A DNA stretch of 64,000 nucleotides from Pseudofabraea citricarpa (taxonomy: Eukaryota > Ascomycota > Leotiomycetes > Helotiales > Dermateaceae): positions 2,712,736 through 2,776,735 of the forward strand of contig JAPWGK010000003.1 in the NCBI GenBank assembly GCA_029641185.1, read 5' to 3'. Shown one piece after another: positions 34,421 through 44,659 of this stretch; the first letter of the stretch is position 1; each line of letters begins with the position of its first letter. The notes beneath the pieces were generated by a model. The model was not told the DNA's origin, did not search any database, and worked only from the letters and a program-made list of their open reading frames with translations. Position numbers and translations under genes: made by a program.

Positions 34421-35541
34421 ATGGATGAGTGGATGGGAATTAGCACATATCCTTGGTTGGGTTCTTGCTATGAATGCACACGAGGTTGCATATCTCTTGT
34501 CAGAATAATAAATGCAAGCAATATTTGGGAAGCATCCTCCTTTCGTTCGAGTGCATGCATATCCAGACCTTTACAAATGCTTGCATTGCGTTTTGATGTA
34601 GACATGGCATGTACCAATGGAATCACAGCATCGGGCTTCTTCCCCTCTGGACTATCTTTCGTCTTACCACATGCAGCATGCAAGTCCTCACTCATGCTAG
34701 CCTCTTCCGTGCCCTGTAGCTGGTAAGAGAGCAACATGTTTTTGTATGGGTGCTTGGCCTGGATTTGGAGACTTGATGCTGGGGGTACAAAGACGAGCTG
34801 CTACTAAGTGTGCTCGTGTACGTACTTTCCATCCTCTCGTCATCTTCTACCTGATCTCCAGCCATCTCCATTCTTCCCCAGCGCCAATTTCTCCCCATCT
34901 TGCCATGGCTTGGAAACAGATGGAGGCGGGAGAACTGCCATAATCAGCCATGGCGCATGGGAGTGCTCGGTAGTGGGGTATTTTCTACGAGACATACATG
35001 CGCGCAAATCAGAGTTGGCGGCCCGTCGTCCCCCATCACATCTTCCCCGGCATAATTTCTCCGCATCTCAACGGGCCCTGTCGTTTCTACTCGTCTACAC
35101 TCATCTACACCACAACAAGTCTTGTCACGTCACCAGGGCGATGGCACAGTCCCGTCACTTAGCCCGTACCTTCTACCCCGTTGCTTGCAAGTGCCTTTCA
35201 ATCTCATGCAACTTCTCCTCACGCGCTCCTATCACAGTTGTACGGCCCCCGCTTCGGTGCGTTTTGCGGAGGTACTGCCATGGGCCTCCCCAGTGCATTT
35301 AGCCAGATTGTCCAATTGATCTTGTTGGTACGACTAATGTTAACTCGTGATGAACAGGCCCGAAGCCTGTAAGAGAAGGTAAGGTTGCCAAAGCTTGGTA
35401 TACATATCGAGGTAGGGGGAGCTTCTCCACAATTGCAATGGCCCACGCTACGAAGGCCCTCAGAGATAAAGAGAAAGCCTCTCCCAATTTCTTTTTTGCA
35501 GTCCAAGTCGTTTCTTCTCAGGCCATAGCCTAGAAATCACC
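34421..35541. promoter_or_regulatory. Intergenic region upstream of sugar transporter
   Basis: About 1.1 kb; includes the transporter promoter. ORFs to 164 codons are present on the plus strand (34808-35302) but are Ser/His/Arg-rich, start in no conserved context and have no motif. A pyrimidine-rich stretch precedes the transporter start. Confidence 0.4.
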
Positions 35542-37318
35542 ATGAAGCTCCCCACGTTCCCCAAAATCTACAACACTTACTTTGTGGCTATCATTGCCAC
35601 GGTGGGAGGCATGTTGTAAGTGTTGCTTATCTAGACTGACTCATGGGATTCCCAGATTAACATTTTTACAGGTTCGGTTTCGATATCTCTTCCATGTCTG
35701 CTATTGTCGGCACAGACCAGTATATCGACTATTTCGACAACCCTCATGGTATCATTCAAGGAGCCATTGGATCTGCGCTTGCAGCTGGATCCGTTGTTGG
35801 ATCCTTGATGGCAGGCCCAGTCTCTGATAAGATTGGACGTCGAGATTCGATCATGTTCGCTTGTTTGTGGTGGCTCATTGGTACTGCAATCCAAGTTGCC
35901 TGCCAGGACTATGGCCAGTTAATCGCTGGCCGAATTCTCAACGGTGTCTGTGTCGGTATCACATCATCTCAAGTTCCTGTCTATCTGGCCGAGATTGCAA
36001 AGAAAGAGAAGCGTGGAAGAATCATCGTCATTCAGCAACTTGCTATTGAATGGGGTATCTTTATCATGTTCTTTGTGGGATATGGATGCTCCTTCATCGA
36101 CGGAACTGCTTCTTTCCGCACTGCTTGGGGAATCCAATTCGTACCATGTGTCCTGCTTATGCTTGGCCTTCCATTCCTACCTCGGTCCCCAAGATGGTTG
36201 GCTATGGTTGGTCGCACGGAAGAAGCTATCAAGACTCTCGCAGATATTCAAGCAGACGGCAATATTGATGATCCATTGGTCGTTGCTGAATGGGAAGAAA
36301 TCTGGACTGTACTCGCAGCCGAGCGTGAAAGTCAAAAGGGCTGGCGTAAATTCGTCAAGAAGGGCATGTGGCGTCGTACTTTGGCTGGAATGAGTGTTCA
36401 GTAAGTAAATCTCTGCTCCATCGCGTAAACAAAACTAACCTTCTTATCAGAGCGTGGCAACAAATGTCGGGTGCCAACACAATGACCTACTACGTTGTCT
36501 ACGTCTTCCTCATGGCTGGTCTGAAAGGAAATATCAACCTGATCAGCTCTGGTATTCAATATGCACTCTTCATCATATTCACAACGGTCGTATTCTTCTT
36601 CATTGACAAGACCGGTCGTCGACCACTTTTGATCTTCGGCGCCATTGGGATGGGTATATGCCAGTTCGTTGTGGGAGGTGTCCTTGGCACTTACGGAACT
36701 CCAGTTCCAGAGGGTGTAGATGGCAATTTGAATGTCGTGATCGAGGTACAAGGCGCGCCAGCTCACACAGTCATTGCATTCTGCTACTTACTTATTATCA
36801 TCTACGCCTTGACCTTGGCCCCCGTCGCTTGGGTATATGCTGCTGAGGTCTGGTCTCTTGAAACCCGCGCAACTGGTATGGGTCTAGCTGCCGTAGCAAA
36901 TTGGCTGTTCAATTTTGCACTCGGACTCTTCATTCCACCTGGATTCCGTAACATCACCTACAAAGTCTTCATTATTTTCGGGATATTGTGCTTTGCCGCC
37001 GCTGTGCAAGCATACTTCACGTATCCAGAAACTTGCCAAAAGACCATTGAGGAAATTGAAGTAATGTTCAGCAATGGAGGACCGCCAGCATGGAAGACTA
37101 AGAGGGGTGGCAGTCGTTTGGATGACGAGATCGCAGCTGTTATCGAGAGAAAGGCACATGGTGGACCACTTTATGAGCATGGCGCTCTTGCAGAGGGTCT
37201 ACATGGTCATGGAGCTGCCCTCGATGAGGAGAAGGGTACCGGAGCTATTCACACTCAGCATGTTGACGAGCCTCCTAGAGCTCCAGTGGAGAACAAGGAG
37301 ACTAACCCTACGTCTTAA
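35542..37318 (+). CDS. MFS hexose transporter (3 exons)
   Basis: Exons 35542-35615, 35672-36400 and 36451-37318 give 556 residues, the normal size. It is a plasma-membrane sugar/H+ symporter of the SP family. Signatures: VGGMLFGFDISSMSAIVG in span 1, GPVSDKIGRRDSI, RILNGVCVGITSSQVPVY with KKEKRGR, FLPRSPRWLAMVGR, QQMSGANTMTYYVVYVF in span 7, DKTGRRPLLIFG, PVAWVYAAEVWSLETRATG and PETCQKTIEEIEVMF. It groups by eye with fungal high-affinity glucose/monosaccharide transporters; the exact sugar cannot be read. The cytosolic C-terminus is long (about 90 residues), with HGGPLYEHGALAEGLHGHG, and Glu/Pro-rich. Introns are 56 and 50 nt. Confidence 0.92.
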
Positions 37319-39059
37319 GCCTTCAAAACCTAGTAGAAAGGCAAAGAGAAGGACTAGAAATATGTTGGGATGGAGCTATGATACCAGGTTGCGTTCGTTA
37401 TACCAAGCTATAATAAGCTTATAGACAGAATTGGAAGACAAATTTTGCCTATGCTCAGATACTCCCCATCATGATAACATCCATAAAGATCTCTCTTTGC
37501 TATTGCATATTTCGAAATTTCGAGCTCTCTTTTGGAACTTGCAATATGCAAACGTCTAGACTGTGGGGACATTTCGACACTAGACGTTACGTATTGTGCC
37601 AAGGATGAGCTTATGGCTTATGGCTGTTTAGCTCAAGCCTCGACCGTTGGTGGCAGAATATGTGTGGATCTTCCTTCCCTCTGTCTTGGCTTTGACAGGA
37701 CACGAAATTTAGATTAGATGAGCTGCTTCTTGTCCAATCACTTTCGGTGTTACAGTTAAAATGCTAAATGATCCTCGATAGTCACCTCGAAAGAACTAGA
37801 CACTATTCTAGCTGGGTAGATAATCTGATTTAGTGGATTATTTCAAGTATAAAAATGAGTTGTAGAGAAGCCTTCGATATTTTACAGATGGCAAGAAGCA
37901 AAAGAGGAAAAGGAAAAGAGAAAAAAAAGTTGGAAAAGGAGCGAGAGATTACCATAGATTGTTGAGGACATCTGAGGACCTTCTTAACTCTGAAAAGCTT
38001 TCTTTCTGCACAAAGACTTTGATTATGTAGCATGGCTTTTCGGTAACTAGGTAGGTATGATAAACTTTATAACTACGGTATTGCCCGATAGGCTGGTATG
38101 CACTGATGCCGTGCCTTCTGATACCGTAATGCACTTACAGGGTTTCAACGGCACTTTGTAATCAGTCCGGACAATCACATATTCTTCTGTCGATGCTTCG
38201 AATCTCCGGTCTCTACCCAGCAACAGCAAGGCAATGAAAGGGCCCTTGTCGTCGAGAACTGCACAGACAAAAGCACCCTGAAGGCAGATTGTTCGGGCTG
38301 GTACCAAAGTATACAAACCCGAGCTGACGTGGGTAAGGTGGAAGAAAGCACACCCGATCAGCAGCGGTCATTTAACAAGGGCCGAACATCTCTCGCAGCT
38401 CTATATCACTCAAGAGCCAACACAAACGCAAGATCCCTCTTTATCTCACCCCAAAGAATCTGGTGATTTCTCTTCAGAAAAATGACCGATGCTAACAGAG
38501 AGAAAGACTTCCAAGTGTCCTCGGTCGGTAGAAGGGAGATGAGCGGCCAATCAGTACTTGCACGATTACCGTATCCCACGTGATCAAGGTGGACGTGTGG
38601 GCTTCGCATTGCGCTTTCGCCAAAAAAGGATGAGCGCCGGGCGAAGGGAAATCCGCCGCTGCTCGAGGCTGAGAGGCGCGTGCTTCGAGCTTGCGGACCG
38701 CAAATAATGCGGTCGGCCTGCTTGGTGCTTTTGCGGAATTCCTCATCCAGAATGGGGCTGGTCTTCTTCCTCTCACCTTCTGTCTAGATAGAAACCGGAA
38801 ACACGAGACGTGAGCTACTTTCCCTTCTTCTAGGTACCTACATAATCTCAACTGACTTCCTCCCGTCTTCTTTTCTGATCTCCTTGAAAGGACAGAGAGC
38901 AAGCTACTGGTCACTTTTCTTGTGCAGCCTTGCTTGCTTAGACCCTTCACCTACTTTCTGGTGTCCCCTCCCCCTCTCTCCCTCTCTCTCCCCCCTCTTT
39001 CTGTTCTATATATTTACATGTGATCGATTCCCCATCTCTTTCGTCCGAGTATCAAGATC
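37319..39059. promoter_or_regulatory. Large intergenic region with CCAAT and CACGTG motifs
   Basis: About 1.7 kb. The left half holds the hexose transporter 3' flank. Upstream of the next gene are CCAAT (38547-38551) and CACGTGA (38577-38583), 30 bp apart, and a long CT-rich tract (38960-39000) just before the start codon, typical of fungal leaders. ORFs at 38047-38316 and 38492-38950 (minus) have no recognisable features. Confidence 0.45.
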
Positions 39060-40115
39060 ATGGCTTCTCCAACGACCCTATCTCCTCATGCGCTGCAGCT
39101 TCTCATTGCGCCTCTGCTTGCATCTTTACCTACAGCTGCCGTTGCACCGTCCCCGCCAACTGCTCTCTTACCACTTCTCTCACCTATCCTGAGACAGCGA
39201 GTCCAGCTCCTCTCCTCGGCCTCCTCAGACCCCTGGCTCCCACTTCTCTGCTACGATTCCTCGAAAGCATCGAAACTGCAAGAGGTTGTGCAGAATGAAC
39301 GCCTAGAGCCACATCCAGTCTCGAACGAGGTTGAGATCGACTGGCAGTATGACATAGATGTGGGATACAGACGAGTGGACGAAGAGACACTGCAAGCATT
39401 AGTTGGGCTGAAGGAGTTAGATTTGGAAGTGAAGTGTATCTGGTGTGTAGGCGATCAAGAAGGAGGAGGCGATGGATGGAGAATCGGCGAGGTGAGGATC
39501 CAAAACGGTTCTGGAGAAGAAGAGAGCAAATCCAGTATTGCCGAGGCAGAGGAGATCTTCAAGACTGCTTCGACGAAGAAAGACGGCTATCTCATCATCA
39601 ACAATGGCACGAAAGAGGTCGAAGAGGAGGAAGACGATGACGATTACTGGGCGCAATATGATAACACGCCTGCGAGGAGTCCAGCTCCCCATCAACAACA
39701 AGCCTCAGCAGGCGCTGCCGAGGCAAACGCGGCACCTGGAGACGAGGATTCGTACTATGCTCAGTATGCTTCTGTGCAGCCTGCCATGGATAACCACGAT
39801 CCAGACGAGGAAGTTCCTGAGAATATCGAGTCCTCACTTGGAGTACAAGAGAATACATATACACCACCCGCAGCTGAACTTGTACAGCCGCGTCCGGGAT
39901 CTAGTTCTAGCGGCGAAGATACCGTGGCACGACTGGAGAAGGAGGCTGCGAAGGAGACGGAGAGTAGAGAAGAACTTGGCGTCAGACAGCACATCGGCAC
40001 CAGCATCAAGAGCTTATACAGACTGGCGCGAGTCGCTGGTATTGAGAGGACTGAATTTGAAAGGTTGGTCAAGACGGAATTGGAATGTCTGGCTATGATG
40101 GATGAGGATGAGTGA
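39060..40115 (+). CDS. Conserved hypothetical acidic protein with repeated DYWAQYD-type motif
   Basis: Single exon, 351 residues; I do not recognise a named family. Residues 8-45 are hydrophobic and Pro/Leu-rich. A compact middle has VEIDWQYDIDVGYRRVDEET and LDLEVKCIWCVGD. A strongly acidic stretch follows, with EEEDDDDYWAQYDNTPARSP near residue 193 and a second copy, GDEDSYYAQYASVQPA, near residue 228. Both share D-D/S-Y-W/Y-A-Q-Y. The C-terminus is a helical block (HIGTSIKSLYRLARVAGIER, then TEFERLVKTELECLAMMDE) that looks well conserved. No signal peptide or membrane span is obvious. The coding call rests on its length without introns, codon behaviour and position after a CT-rich leader. 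Confidence 0.8.
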   Translation: MASPTTLSPHALQLLIAPLLASLPTAAVAPSPPTALLPLLSPILRQRVQLLSSASSDPWLPLLCYDSSKASKLQEVVQNERLEPHPVSNEVEIDWQYDIDVGYRRVDEETLQALVGLKELDLEVKCIWCVGDQEGGGDGWRIGEVRIQNGSGEEESKSSIAEAEEIFKTASTKKDGYLIINNGTKEVEEEEDDDDYWAQYDNTPARSPAPHQQQASAGAAEANAAPGDEDSYYAQYASVQPAMDNHDPDEEVPENIESSLGVQENTYTPPAAELVQPRPGSSSSGEDTVARLEKEAAKETESREELGVRQHIGTSIKSLYRLARVAGIERTEFERLVKTELECLAMMDEDE

Positions 40116-40333
40116 TATGTCTTATCTGTATAAAGCTGCATAGCGGGCGTTTTATGGCATTTCCCACGAGGTTTTTGGCATTGGATGGATAGATTTTGCA
40201 TCCATTTATTTTGATAGCACTGCAATGAATCATATTCTAAATCTAATATTTACAAGTCGAATCAGGGTCATCTATTCAATTACAAGAAATTCCTCCATCC
40301 ATGTTATTCGTACACACGCTATCTACCCAAGCA

Positions 40334-41389
40334 TTACTCGTTTGCAGACTTGGCTTCCATGTTAATGAGCGTTTGTAGGGCCCGTTCGTACGTCCACATG
40401 GTGACAGCGCTAGCTGGTGCAGCCTTGAAGAGACTATAAATGGTTAGAAGTTATCTTGTCGAGGGATTGATGCAACTTACCTGACCGTCAATCCTCTATA
40501 CAGACCCCTCTTTCCTTCATTCTTGATGATCAGCTGCATAGTCTTGAAGACACCTTTATAGACTGGTATGTTCTTATGCACATATTTCTCTCGTGTGGGT
40601 CCCTGGACTTGCAGCCGCTTCCTGATGAGATCGAATGGGAAGACCCCGGTTTTGGCAATGACAGAGGCCATCACTCCAGCAGTCGCATCCCCAGATCCGA
40701 AGGGCATCTCGAGATTGCTCAATGGCAGGCGAAGTGCTTCGTAGGTAGCAAAGAACATGCCCATGTACGGGATAATCTGTCCTACGCCAGCACCCAAGCC
40801 CTGAAAAAACCCTCGAGGGCCTTCATGGACGGCAATGTCTCGAATAGAAGCGCGCAGCGACTTGTAGATCTTCTCGGTACCTTGAGCAGCAAAGCGAGTT
40901 CGTAGGAGGTCAAGAGGGTAGGTTGCTGTGGTAGCAACTGCGCCGGCACTTGCTCCTGCTATAAAACTCTCTGCTGCTGATGGTAGTCTATGTTCTCCAA
41001 AGGCTGTCTGAAGACCTAGAGTAACGGTCCGGTATGTGGTGAACTGGATTGCACTGTATGAGACATACATCAGCTCCGCGGGGACATTGCCCTTCCATAG
41101 CCCTGTGAGTCCCTCCTCTCGGAGAATCCGCTTGATCGTAGGTAGAGTGCCTTTGTAGATTGGGGAGCCGCGAAGTTTTGCAGGGTCTTGAGATAGAGGA
41201 TCGGATAAGGAATGTGTCTGCAATTGGAGTCGAATCTTTACGACATCGAGGGGCGCAATGACAAATCTGACACCGAAAAGTCAGTAGAAGATTATTTATC
41301 AAGAGGTGCAGAACTTACCTTGCTATCAAACCCGCCGTAGCTCCAGCGATAATGACTTGGGTCTTGGAGCCCTTGGACAAATCAGCCAT
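40334..41389 (-). CDS. TPC1: Mitochondrial thiamine pyrophosphate carrier (3 exons)
   Basis: Exons 41389-41319, 41266-40481 and 40433-40334 give 318 residues. It is a mitochondrial carrier family member that imports thiamine pyrophosphate into the matrix. Signatures: [59 protein letters not shown], and repeat ends [20 protein letters not shown] and [20 protein letters not shown]. The [10 protein letters not shown] and GLxAAxxQIxPYMGxFF patterns and the IPVYKG insert in repeat 3 are typical of fungal Tpc1. Start [20 protein letters not shown] is family-typical. Introns are 52 and 47 nt. It is the third carrier-family gene in the window. Confidence 0.92.
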
Positions 41390-41817
41390 ATGTCTACTTT
41401 TGAATACTACCCAATTGTGTTTACCTCATCCTTGAGATGCTCGCCGCTTCTCGACATACATCTATCTAATCCTGAACGGATGCGATGTCGAAAGCGTCGC
41501 AATTTGGAGTCGAAGGCACTTGAATGCGTTGACGTATTCTCACATGCCATGGCGGGGATAATAATTCTGCCGGTTCCGAAAGCTCAATGCTAGAGCTCGC
41601 GTTCAACCTCGGTCTGATGGAAAGGAACTGAACTAAATCAAAACAGTGAAGAAAGATATTCTGTGTCTCGGTCAACAATCGGTGTGAAGTTTTGACATCA
41701 ACCGGCAAAAATAGTGTAGTTCTTGCCATATTCAAGCTGCTGGGAATCTATCAGATCCAGCTCAGCTTGAGTTGTCTACGAGCAAGAACGACGCGCAGTT
41801 CTTTCATACAAAACAAA
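41390..41817. promoter_or_regulatory. Divergent promoter TPC1 / dioxygenase
   Basis: About 430 bp between start codons of two divergent genes for mitochondrial proteins. No clear ORF or binding site stands out. Confidence 0.5.
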
Positions 41818-43155
41818 ATGTTGCTCCGCCGATGCGCTGCTCTCTCACGGAGCAGGCTCATACCTTGCGCACTACATAAATCGCCGCTCTCTCGAGCAAC
41901 AGTCTTTTTGGGATCTTGTTCTCAGCAAACGTATTCTACCAAAGCTAGGCAAGTTCTTGTCACATCACCTCCGGGTTTCGCAAATGCGATCGATTTTCCT
42001 AGATTCAAAGACGGACCTATTCATCCTGGATGGTTACGGGACGGTTGCCGATGCGTGGAGTGTGTCGATCCATCAACACAGCAAAAGAACTTTCAGACGT
42101 CGGATATCCCAGGTAATATCAAAGCTACCAGTATAGCAGTTGATGGAGACAATATCAGCGTCACGTGGGAAAACGATTTGCCTGGATATGGTCCTAATCA
42201 TGTCTCTACCTACTCTTCCGCTGCTCTGGCACGTTCTGCACAGCCTCCGGGATTTCCTCTATATGTCAAATCCCCTATTGTTTGGGACAGCAAGACCTTA
42301 GCCAAAGACCTGCAATTCTTCGACTATGCTGACTACCTGGAGAACCCATTTACGCTGTATCGAGCCTTGATGCAATTAGACACGCACGGAATACTACTTG
42401 TGCGAAATGCACCAATCTCAGAACTGTCAGTTGAGAAAATAGCAAATCGCATAGGGAATTTGATGGACACATTCTATGGCCGTACTTGGGATGTCCGATC
42501 TATTCCAGACGCCAAAAATGTTGCCTACACGTCCAAAAACCTCGGCCTTCATATGGATCTCCTTTACACTGCTGATCCTCCGGGTCTCCAATTCTTGCAC
42601 TGCCTGAAAAACTCCTGTTCGGGAGGCCTATCGGTATTTTCAGACACGTATAGGGCAGTAGACGAGCTGGACTCTCGAACTGTTCAAATTTTGAGGAAGC
42701 TTAAGCTCCAATATCGATACGAAAATGATGGGCAAAACTTTTCTCAAGGCCGGTACGTACTGGGTTTCGACTATGATACTGGCAGGATAAAATTTGTCAA
42801 CTGGTCACCTCCGTTCCAAGGTCCCCTTGAATATATGTCTCAGGGTTACCAGGAACACAAGTGGCCTTGGATATCGAGATCATTGAGGGAGTTTGCGTCA
42901 AGGATTGAAGCTCCGGAGAATGTCTTTCAGTATCGATTGCAGGAGGGCGATTGCGTCATCTTCAATAATCGAAGAGTACTGCATGGTCGAACGGCGTTCG
43001 ACACAGCTGGGGGAGAAAGATGGCTCAAAGGCGCGTATGTCGCGCATGAGGTCTTCAAGAGTAAATCAATCGAATTAGACAAAAAGTATGGCAACTTGAC
43101 TGATAGCCAACTACATGAAAGTGCTACTTATGTCAATCCAAGAGTACGGAAGTGA
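41818..43155 (+). CDS. Gamma-butyrobetaine/trimethyllysine dioxygenase family protein (Aim17-like)
   Basis: Single exon, 445 residues. It is an Fe(II)/2-oxoglutarate dioxygenase of the BBOX/TMLH family, which in animals and fungi acts in carnitine synthesis; yeast Aim17/Fmp12 is a mitochondrial member of unclear substrate. The N-terminus (MLLRRCAALSRSRLIPCALH) is Arg/Ser-rich and lacks acids, a likely presequence. The zinc-binding N-domain shows LRDGCRCVECVDPSTQQKNF. The catalytic domain has the HxD iron motif in NLGLHMDLLYTADPPGLQFL, and the distal histidine in FNNRRVLHGRTAF, with a nearby Arg for 2-oxoglutarate. An upstream in-frame extension to 41692 is less likely because it lacks a presequence-like start. 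Confidence 0.88.
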   Translation: MLLRRCAALSRSRLIPCALHKSPLSRATVFLGSCSQQTYSTKARQVLVTSPPGFANAIDFPRFKDGPIHPGWLRDGCRCVECVDPSTQQKNFQTSDIPGNIKATSIAVDGDNISVTWENDLPGYGPNHVSTYSSAALARSAQPPGFPLYVKSPIVWDSKTLAKDLQFFDYADYLENPFTLYRALMQLDTHGILLVRNAPISELSVEKIANRIGNLMDTFYGRTWDVRSIPDAKNVAYTSKNLGLHMDLLYTADPPGLQFLHCLKNSCSGGLSVFSDTYRAVDELDSRTVQILRKLKLQYRYENDGQNFSQGRYVLGFDYDTGRIKFVNWSPPFQGPLEYMSQGYQEHKWPWISRSLREFASRIEAPENVFQYRLQEGDCVIFNNRRVLHGRTAFDTAGGERWLKGAYVAHEVFKSKSIELDKKYGNLTDSQLHESATYVNPRVRK

Positions 43156-43557
43156 TGTTCCTCGGAGAAAGTCATCAAGGAGCCAATATCAATGTATCTT
43201 TCAGACCAATAAAATCCACTTACCTTTGCTAAATGCGAATAGATGTTAAGGGCACAGAGTATTTTGACCATGTCAACTTGCGCATGGAAATATTTTTGTT
43301 TCTTTTCTAGTTCAGACTTCATTCATCTTTTGAGTCAACCAGACTGAGGGGTTTACTCAGAGATCAACCACCTCGCTTAGACTTGGGTGTTGACTACCTC
43401 TTCCAAAAGCCTTTCGAGGCAATGACGTCGATTGTCACCCAATTTCTCTTGCCTGCTTTAAATAAACGCGATATGAAATCTATAGGTATCGTTTAGTCAA
43501 CGTCCTCAAATCTTCAACATACCATTCACATTACACATCGTTACATATACACTTAAA
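43156..43557 (+). promoter_or_regulatory. Upstream region of unknown gene 43558
   Basis: About 400 bp. An AT-rich TTTAAATAAA near 43457 and a CATA/ACAT-rich leader immediately before the next start look like a promoter/leader. No ORF called. Confidence 0.4.
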
Positions 43558-44222
43558 ATGAGTGGTCAACTCGCCGCAGGCTCAGTTCATTCTGTCACCC
43601 TAATTGAGATGCGAACTTGTCTTGATTTGCTGCAGGCACGCAGGGTACCACTTCGGAATTTCACCTGGAATTACTTCCACCGGATAGTGTGGGCTGTAAG
43701 AACAGAAGTGAAGAACGAGAACCAGCTGCAGCTCGGCACCCGAGTCTACGAGGAAGAAGTGGAGAGACGGGTTTGGATACACTTCTGTAAGTGGTTCTGC
43801 CTTTCGCGGGAATCCTGATCGAGAGAACCAGCCAACCAACTGAAATATAAAAAAAAACAGTGGATCCGACTGGGGCGTATGCTAACGTCCACGACGATTT
43901 CAAAACTCTCTTCATGTCTTTCCCCATGCCGCTGGTCACGACGACCATGTCGGAGCGCAAAATGCCCACTGGTACTTACTGGACTGTCACGTACCGCACC
44001 ACCCGTTACTTTACCAATGTCGCATATGTACCTCCTCTGCCTGGTTCCGCTGCATACACATACCCTCTAGGCATCCCGCGAGCTCCTCCAGCGGCAAATG
44101 CAAGCATGGCTGTACCCTCCCCAGCCCCTCCACCTAATCTTTCTGGCTCGAGAAACTCCGTAAGATGCTCTTCAACAGGAAATATACCTAACGGCGGTAT
44201 CAATGGGGGTTCCAGAGCCTGA
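43558..44222 (+). CDS. Hypothetical protein (2 exons)
   Basis: Exons 43558-43786 and 43861-44222 would give 196 residues; I do not recognise the family. The intron (43787-43860) has GTAAGT and AAAAACAG. Exon 1 encodes MSGQLAAGSVHSVTLIEMRT and a charged segment YFHRIVWAVRTEVKNENQL. Exon 2 encodes DPTGAYANVHDDFKTLFMSF, a Thr/Tyr-rich stretch TGTYWTVTYRTTRYFTNVAY and a Pro/Ala/Ser/Gly-rich tail. No signal peptide or transmembrane segment. The clean splice junction, joining TTC T to TG GAT, and a plausible leader support a real gene, but no domain does. It could be lineage-specific. Confidence 0.6.
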
Positions 44223-44659
44223 GGGAATAAGAAGCGTGGGGTTAAGGTGTATGGAGACCGATGCAGCTGACGAGGTCATTTTGTCTACTTTCGGATGTTT
44301 GGGAATAAGAACGAGGCTTGGGATTTGGCATGCGCGGGCTTGTTGGCTAATTCCTGGCTCTGGCTCTATGTTGGAATACTTCAAGGATCGGACTGAGGCT
44401 TGGATCATGGTTCGGAGTTATTGGATGTGTGCTATACACTTGTTTAGGATTCCGTAGTGCTACCGAAAAGAAGAAGCCAGTTTACAAAACTGTGATATTG
44501 TTAAATATTGTAAGTGTTTTGGGGTCAGCAAATGCTTCTAGGTGATATTTCGGTTTTTACTCACATGCGTGTTTCAACCATAAATATCACCTCCAAGTTT
44601 GCCAAAAGTATTCTCAAATAAAAGTTCTTCCAGTCCCAAGTCTCTTGGATCAAAGCTGC
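44223..44659. other. Convergent intergenic region
   Basis: About 440 bp containing the 3' ends of the hypothetical gene and the second P450. A minus-strand ORF (44172-44408) overlaps the hypothetical gene and has no features. Confidence 0.45.

Noticed and set aside
34808..35302. 164-codon plus-strand ORF before the hexose transporter
   Set aside because: Rich in Ser/His/Arg with no domain; sits in the promoter area.
38047..38950. Minus-strand ORFs of 89 and 152 codons
   Set aside because: No recognisable features; they overlap the CCAAT/CACGTG promoter region of the 39060 gene.
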